Assembly: GCF_001654845.1 (NCBI RefSeq) | Contig: NZ_LXES01000046.1 | Coordinates: forward strand, 238,704 to 302,703 | Direction: 5' to 3' | Origin: Enterobacter soli ATCC BAA-2102 | GTDB taxonomy: Bacteria; Pseudomonadota; Gammaproteobacteria; Enterobacterales; Enterobacteriaceae | DNA length: 64,000 bases | Shown here: one piece after another, positions 58,996-64,000 of the stretch | Layout of the letters: every line of letters begins with the position of its first letter | Numbering within the stretch: position 1 is the stretch's first letter | Made by a program: the position numbers and the translations under genes | Notes under the pieces: generated by a model | The model's database searches: none | What the model was told of the DNA's origin: nothing | What the model saw: only the letters and a program-made list of their open reading frames with translations

Positions 58996-60378
58996 TCAGA
59001 AGTAGTATTTAAAGCGTACGCGGCCACCGTAACGGGAGTCGTTATTACCGTCCCCTTCGTTTGGATGTGCTTCAACCCAGGACGCATACGCGCCCAGATA
59101 GATATTGAAGTTCTTCATCTTCATGACGTTATCGAAGAGATAAGAGGCATGGATGGTGTGGATATCGTAATCACCCGGATCGGTGATCCAGCAGTCGTTG
59201 TCGCAATCGGCATTGAAACTGGTGGTGTTAAATTGGTCGATTTCGTTGTGCGCGTAGATATACCCCAGCTCGAACTTGCGCCATAAGCCGTTGATGCCCG
59301 CCGTAAAGTCTTTCTCATCCGTGGCGTCCATGTAGGCCGTATTCAGGTTTATCACCGTGCCATTTTCCGGATCGGCTTTCTGGCCGTTCCAGGTCATCGT
59401 CAGGCCGTAACCGGTACGATCGGACTGATCCACCCATTTGCCGTATGCATCACGATAGCCATAGGCGTTGTTCACCAGGTTGCTCTCCATCGCGATGGCG
59501 GTCGAGAAGCCCCCGCTTTGCCATGAGATAACCGGACGCACATAAGCCACGTTTTTCTCGTTATCGAGATCAATGCCGTGGTACTGCTTATCGACGAACA
59601 GCGTACTGCCGTTCTCGAGCAGCGTGTTGACCTCGAAATACCAGTTATCGACGGTTTTACTGAGCAGGAAGTTACCGCCGCTGTCACTACGCCCACGACC
59701 TTCTTTCATCATGTAGATGTAGCCGTAACCATCACTGTAAAGGTCGTTTGCCGTGTTGCCGGAATACTCGACGAAGGTATCCTGGTTCAGCGGGAACATG
59801 TCGTAGGCTTCAAAACGACCCACTTTTACCTGCCAGTCTTTTTCAGTTCCGAAGAAGAACACGGCATCATCAAGGTTCATTTTTCCGGTCAGATCGGCAA
59901 GCGGTTGCACGGAGAAACCGGCGAAATTGCCGTTATCCATTCGGCGATAACCGTCAAAACCGAGCAGCAGGCGGCCGTTGATATCCCAGCGCTCGTTGCT
60001 GCCAGGCGCCCAGTCTTTATTGGCCGAGGTTTTCATTGAAGTCAGGCTACCGGTTTTGCTGGCCGCATCCATATTAAATTCCACGTCACCGTAGAATTTA
60101 ATATCGCCATAGCCTGATAACGTCAGTTTTGGTACAGCGGTTGCCGTTACAGGCTCCGCCGATTCCAGATTAACGCTTGCGGGTTTCTGCGCGGTAACAG
60201 CCTGTTGTTGCTGGAGAGCCTGAATTTGCGCTTCAGCCTGCGCTGCCCGGTTTTCTGCACTTTCCAGGCGAGCTTCCAGTTTCGCCAGTTTTTCTTCAAG
60301 GGTTGGGGTATTTTTTGCTGCGAAAGTGCCTGTGGTACAAAAAGCACTAATGACCAGAGCAATAGCCTTAACTCTCAT
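58996..60378 (-). CDS. ScrY/LamB-type carbohydrate porin
   Basis: 460-aa outer-membrane porin. The ATG at 60378 with AGGA upstream starts a signal peptide (MRVKAIALVISAFCTTGTFA). Residues of about 25-62 form an alpha-helical coiled coil with heptads (LEEKLAKLEARLESAENRAA), as in ScrY and RafY, then the 18-strand maltoporin barrel begins (LTLSGYGDIKFYGDVEFN). It ends in an aromatic residue (FKYYF) as outer-membrane proteins do. It is about 100 nt downstream of the GPH symporter gene and probably in one operon with it, for an oligosaccharide or glycoside. Confidence 0.92.
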   Translation of the reverse strand: MRVKAIALVISAFCTTGTFAAKNTPTLEEKLAKLEARLESAENRAAQAEAQIQALQQQQAVTAQKPASVNLESAEPVTATAVPKLTLSGYGDIKFYGDVEFNMDAASKTGSLTSMKTSANKDWAPGSNERWDINGRLLLGFDGYRRMDNGNFAGFSVQPLADLTGKMNLDDAVFFFGTEKDWQVKVGRFEAYDMFPLNQDTFVEYSGNTANDLYSDGYGYIYMMKEGRGRSDSGGNFLLSKTVDNWYFEVNTLLENGSTLFVDKQYHGIDLDNEKNVAYVRPVISWQSGGFSTAIAMESNLVNNAYGYRDAYGKWVDQSDRTGYGLTMTWNGQKADPENGTVINLNTAYMDATDEKDFTAGINGLWRKFELGYIYAHNEIDQFNTTSFNADCDNDCWITDPGDYDIHTIHASYLFDNVMKMKNFNIYLGAYASWVEAHPNEGDGNNDSRYGGRVRFKYYF

Positions 60379-60475
60379 GGATTCCATCCTCGTGTATTAT
60401 TCATTACGTCCTGAGTTGTACTACCCTATGCCGGTAATACCGCTGTATTACCGGTTTAATACATCAATCGTTATG

Positions 60476-61834
60476 TTATTCCTTCGCGAATTCACCTTTA
60501 TTCAAATCACGGACTACGCCGTTCATCACATTTTCAGTCAGTCCATAAAATTTAATGGAAAATGCTGTGAGTAAATAAAACAACGATGGGATGAAGGTGA
60601 ATAACAGAATAACGCCCTGCACTGCGGATTCAGACTGTATTTCACTGTTTGATTCATAATTGAACCAGGCCAGTACCCATCCCAGAATTGCACCACCGAC
60701 GGCAACACCCAATTTAATAACAAAAATATTGGCAGCGACATTCATGCCCGTTATTCGACGCTGCGTTTTCCATTCGCCATAGTTATTTGCATCGGTGATC
60801 ATTGACCACTGCAATGCTCCATTTCCACCCTGCACTATCTGAATCAGAACGTGAGCAATTAACGGAATAATCCAGAACTCCAGCGGGAGCCAGAAACACG
60901 CTACGCCGAGAGCGGCATTAAGAATATTGATCCAGAACGACAGTTTCACCTTACAAAAACGTGTTCCGAAGGGTTGCGCCAGTACCGAACCCAACATCGA
61001 AGCCAGCATTCCACCCAGCATAAAGAAGGAGATGATGTCCGCCCCTTTGTTCAGCACCGTGTTGACGAAATAGACCACGGCGCCACCGCGGATCACCACT
61101 GCGACCAGCATCATAAAGTTATAGACCGACAAAATGCGCCACTGGTCGTTACGAAACAGGATCTTAACGTCGCGGGCGATGTTAAGATTCTCTTCTTTAA
61201 TAGGCTGAACCCGCTCTCTGGTGGTGAGAAAACAGGCCAGAAACATCAGGCAGCCAATCACGCCAAAAATGCCCATCGCCACCTGAATGCCGGTGGCACG
61301 ATCGCCCGGGAAAAGATAATCCGCCAGCGGCAGAATGCAGGCTGTGCCCAGTGCGCCACCGATGGGGGTGATGGCAAAACGCCAGGACTGCAACGAGAGG
61401 TTTTCACGCGGGTCGGAGGTTAACGCCGCGCCGAGCGAACAGTAAGGGATATTAATAGCAGTATACATCAGGGTCATAAAGATATACGCCCCAACGGCAT
61501 AATAGATTTTCCCGGTTTCGGTAAAATCAGGAATGGAATACACCAGAACGCAACTTACCGCAAAGGGAATGCATATTGCCAACAGCCACGGGCGAAAACG
61601 CCCCCAGCGCGTTGACGTGGCATCCGCAATGGCCCCCATTATCGGGTCGGTTATCGCATCTAATAACCGAACCAGCAGAAACATGGTTCCCATTACCGCA
61701 GGCGGCAGGCCGTATATATCGGTGTAGTAATAGGCAAGGATCGCCACTGACGAATCAAATACAATATGGCTTGCCGCATCCCCCAGACTATAACCTATTT
61801 TTTCTTTTACCGGAATTCGTTCGATTGCCGCCAT
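60476..61834 (-). CDS. GPH-family glycoside/cation symporter
   Basis: 452-aa inner-membrane sodium- or proton-coupled sugar symporter of the MelB/XynB/YicJ group with twelve predicted helices. Family blocks are KIGYSLGDAASHIVFDSSVA at 11-30, RLLDAITDPIMGAIADATST near 53 and SMITDANNYGEWKTQRRITG near 358. It is upstream of the porin gene, forming an outer- plus inner-membrane uptake pair. No glycosidase gene adjoins it on the same strand, so the sugar is unknown; trehalase lies divergently. Confidence 0.92.
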   Translation of the reverse strand: MAAIERIPVKEKIGYSLGDAASHIVFDSSVAILAYYYTDIYGLPPAVMGTMFLLVRLLDAITDPIMGAIADATSTRWGRFRPWLLAICIPFAVSCVLVYSIPDFTETGKIYYAVGAYIFMTLMYTAINIPYCSLGAALTSDPRENLSLQSWRFAITPIGGALGTACILPLADYLFPGDRATGIQVAMGIFGVIGCLMFLACFLTTRERVQPIKEENLNIARDVKILFRNDQWRILSVYNFMMLVAVVIRGGAVVYFVNTVLNKGADIISFFMLGGMLASMLGSVLAQPFGTRFCKVKLSFWINILNAALGVACFWLPLEFWIIPLIAHVLIQIVQGGNGALQWSMITDANNYGEWKTQRRITGMNVAANIFVIKLGVAVGGAILGWVLAWFNYESNSEIQSESAVQGVILLFTFIPSLFYLLTAFSIKFYGLTENVMNGVVRDLNKGEFAKE

Positions 61835-62189
61835 AAATACCTCTCATTTTTCCAACCCGATGTTGTTGTCGGCGATAATCTCGCTGAGAGGCTCACGATT
61901 ATCCATTATGTTTTTTCACTACAAGATTATGTTTTTTATTTTATGTGATCCTGACAATTAAAATAATGAAATGACCGCAATAGCGTGCTTCATTTTATAT
62001 TAAATAATGCCGTAATTATTCTTCCGGTCAATATTTCAAATATTCCCACACCCATCTCAACGCAACGGTAAATTGTCTGAGTCTGCGAAAAATGGGATAT
62101 TCGACACGCGAATCTCTCAATATTCGTCTAAGGTTTTCACGTGGTTGATGACAGCGGTCACGCTGCTCTGCAAATACAGGAGAGAACCG
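61835..62189. promoter_or_regulatory. Divergent control region between the GPH symporter and treA
   Basis: About 355 nt, AT-rich from 61900 to 62050. It holds a perfect 15-bp dyad AATATTTCAAATATT (62030-62044) of unknown role, and a half-site TGTGAT at 61945-61950 that is too weak alone to call a CRP site. Promoters for both genes must lie here. No gene is convincing. Confidence 0.4.
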
Positions 62190-63872
62190 ATGATAAGACC
62201 TCATATGCGCCACCCTACACTTTTATCGCTCGCACTTGGCGGCGCACTGCTGGGCGTTACCGTATCTGGCTACGCGGAAGACAAGGTTACCGGCCAGTCG
62301 ACGCCCCCTGACATACTGCTCGGGCCCCTTTTTAACGATGTCCAGAGCGCCAAACTCTTTCCCGATCAAAAGACCTTTGCCGATGCCGTTCCCAAAAGCG
62401 ATCCCCTGACTATCCTGGCGGATTACCGGATGCAGCACACCCAGTCCGGCTTCGACCTGCGGCATTTTGTAGAAATGAATTTTACCCTGCCGACAGAAGG
62501 CGAAAAATACGTTCCGCCGTCAGGACAGAGTTTGCGGGCGCATATCGACGGGCTGTGGCCGGTACTGACACGCACCACTGACAAAGCCAGCAAATGGGAT
62601 TCTTTGCTGCCGCTGCCAAAACCTTACGTGGTGCCCGGCGGGCGTTTTCGCGAGGTGTATTACTGGGACAGTTATTTCACCATGCTCGGGCTGGCGGAAA
62701 GCGGCCACTGGGACAAAATCAGCGATATGGTGGACAACTTTGCCTATGAAATTGATACCTGGGGGCATATCCCGAACGGCAACCGCAGCTATTACCTGAG
62801 CCGCTCGCAGCCACCGTTTTTCGCTCTGATGGTTGAGCTTTTAGCCACGCATGACAGCGACGCGCTGAAAAAATATCGCCCACAAATGGAAAAAGAGTAC
62901 CGGTACTGGATGGACGGCGTGGACGCACTTCAGCCGGGGCAGGCCAATAAGCGAGTGGTGAAACTGGACGACGGCGCCATCCTTAACCGCTACTGGGACG
63001 ACCGTGATACACCGCGTCCGGAGTCCTGGCTTGATGATGTCACCACCGCCAAAAGCAACCCTAACCGCCCGGCAACGGAGATCTATCGCGATCTGCGTTC
63101 TGCTGCGGCATCCGGCTGGGATTTCAGCTCCCGCTGGATGGATGATCCGCAAAAGCTTGGCACGATCCGCACCACCAGCATTGTGCCGGTCGATCTTAAT
63201 GCGCTGATGTACAAGATGGAAAAACTGCTGGCCAAAGCCAGCCAGGATGCAGGGGATACAGCCAGTGCGACGAAATATGACGCCCTGGCAATCGCGCGCC
63301 AGAAAGCCATTGAGGGACATCTGTGGAATGAAAAAGAGGGCTGGTACGCCGATTACGATCTGAAAAGCAAAAAGGTGCGTAATCAGCTGACCGCTGCCGC
63401 CCTCTACCCGCTGTTTGTGAAAGCGGCGGCGCAGGATCGTGCGGATAAAGTGGCGGCTGCGGCCTCTGCGCGACTGTTAAAACCCGGCGGTATTTCGACG
63501 ACCACGATCAACAGCGGGCAACAGTGGGATGCACCAAACGGTTGGGCGCCATTGCAGTGGGTCGCGACGGAAGGGTTGCAGAATTACGGGCAAGACAAGG
63601 TGGCCATGGATGTAACCTGGAGGTTCCTGAAAAATGTTCAGCATACCTACGATCGCGAGCAGAAACTGGTTGAGAAGTATGATGTTTCTACCACTGGCAC
63701 AGGTGGCGGCGGCGGTGAGTATCCGTTGCAGGATGGGTTTGGCTGGAGCAACGGCGTGACGCTGAAAATGCTGGATTTGGTGTGTCCGAAAGAGAAGCCG
63801 TGCGAGAGTGTGCCGGAGAATCAGCCTGCGGCAAATGAGGAGGTCGCGGCTCCGGTGAAAAGTGTGGCGCAG
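62190..63872 (+). CDS. treA: Periplasmic alpha,alpha-trehalase
   Basis: GH37 trehalase, 561 aa from the ATG at 62190 (AGGAG eight bases upstream); the frame is open 39 codons further up without a signal sequence. A signal peptide (LLSLALGGALLGVTVSGYA) directs it to the periplasm, where it splits trehalose to glucose at high osmolarity. Both trehalase signatures are present: PGGRFREVYYWDSY near residue 150 and QWDAPNGWAP near 445, plus GGGGGEYPLQDGFGWSNGV. Very close to E. coli TreA, and syntenic with it beyond ychF, so it marks the return to the conserved backbone. The TAG stop is at 63873-63875. Confidence 0.97.
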
Positions 63873-63887
63873 TAGGTGGAGATTGTC

Positions 63888-64000
63888 GGGATTGGGGTGC
63901 TGGAGGTACATACGGCCAAAGTGGTCATTCCGTTCACTTTATGTTCCTTGCTACTCTGTCACCACATTACTCGTGAACGTGCCAGGGTGGCTCGCCACCA
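63888..64000 (+). repeat. Structured dispersed repeat, copy C (partial, runs off the window)
   Basis: From ATTGGGGTG through ACATACGGCC to the right edge the sequence follows copy A (read on its minus strand) with few differences: GTGGTCATTCCGTTCACTTT, ATGTTCCTTGCTACTC, then TCGTGAACGTGCCAGGGTGG. The CGTTCAC / GTGAACG pair is at 63931-63937 and 63973-63979. It starts about 13 nt after the treA stop and is cut in the CCAGGGTGG hairpin. Confidence 0.85.

Noticed and set aside
21955..61834. A classical integrative island or prophage
   Set aside because: No integrase, excisionase, phage structural gene, tRNA end or direct-repeat att pair was seen in the interval.
61930..61960. CRP site upstream of treA (TGTGAT half-site)
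   Set aside because: Only one half-site fits; the second arm does not match TCACA, so it is not called as a site.

Overview
The window is from a gram-negative enteric bacterium, most likely Enterobacter or a close relative. The backbone (ychN, chaCBA, kdsA, sirB1-sirB2-prmC-prfA-hemA, lolB-ispE-prs, dauA, ychH, pth, ychF, treA) follows the order of the 26-27 min region of E. coli K-12, and the products are nearly the same length as the K-12 proteins. The iac (auxin degradation) genes fit strains such as Enterobacter soli, from which an iac locus has been described; the species call is inference. No tRNA, rRNA, CRISPR array, integrase or insertion sequence was seen.

Layout. 1-3000: end of a nitrate-assimilation locus (permease fragment, Tat-exported nitrate-binding protein, NasR) with a complete sigma-54 promoter, antiterminator hairpin and leader terminator. 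3000-6900: ychN, an amino-acid-type dCache chemoreceptor, a small DUF1883 protein, chaC and chaB. 7100-21900: conserved housekeeping genes, with an ERIC element between prs and dauA. 21950-37150: accessory metabolism, comprising a double CMD protein, an aldo-keto reductase and a LysR regulator; a YdeP-like molybdoenzyme with a second LysR gene; a cupin; AzlCD; an osmoprotectant-type ABC transporter followed by an LLM monooxygenase; and a desaturase overlapped by a PhnD-like protein. 37280-52840: a 15 kb catabolic cluster. 52960-61840: DUF2235 protein, GlxA-type regulator, second GAPDH, MFS/AraC pair, ScrY-like porin and GPH symporter. 62190-63875: treA.

The central block reads as one minus-strand unit, iacH-A-B-I-C-D-E-F-G, MHS transporter, pcaI-pcaJ-pcaD-catB-catC-catA, with iacR (MarR) and a divergent ACS-family transporter at its head. 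It would take indole-3-acetic acid to catechol and then to 3-oxoadipyl-CoA without leaving the locus. Only the final thiolase is absent.

The least explained signal is a non-coding element of about 310 bp, present as two full copies (about 30250-30560 and 56312-56622, inverted to each other) and a third copy running off the right edge (about 63888-64000). It folds into nested hairpins, and two base pairs of one stem change in a compensatory way between copies, so its structure appears to be under selection.
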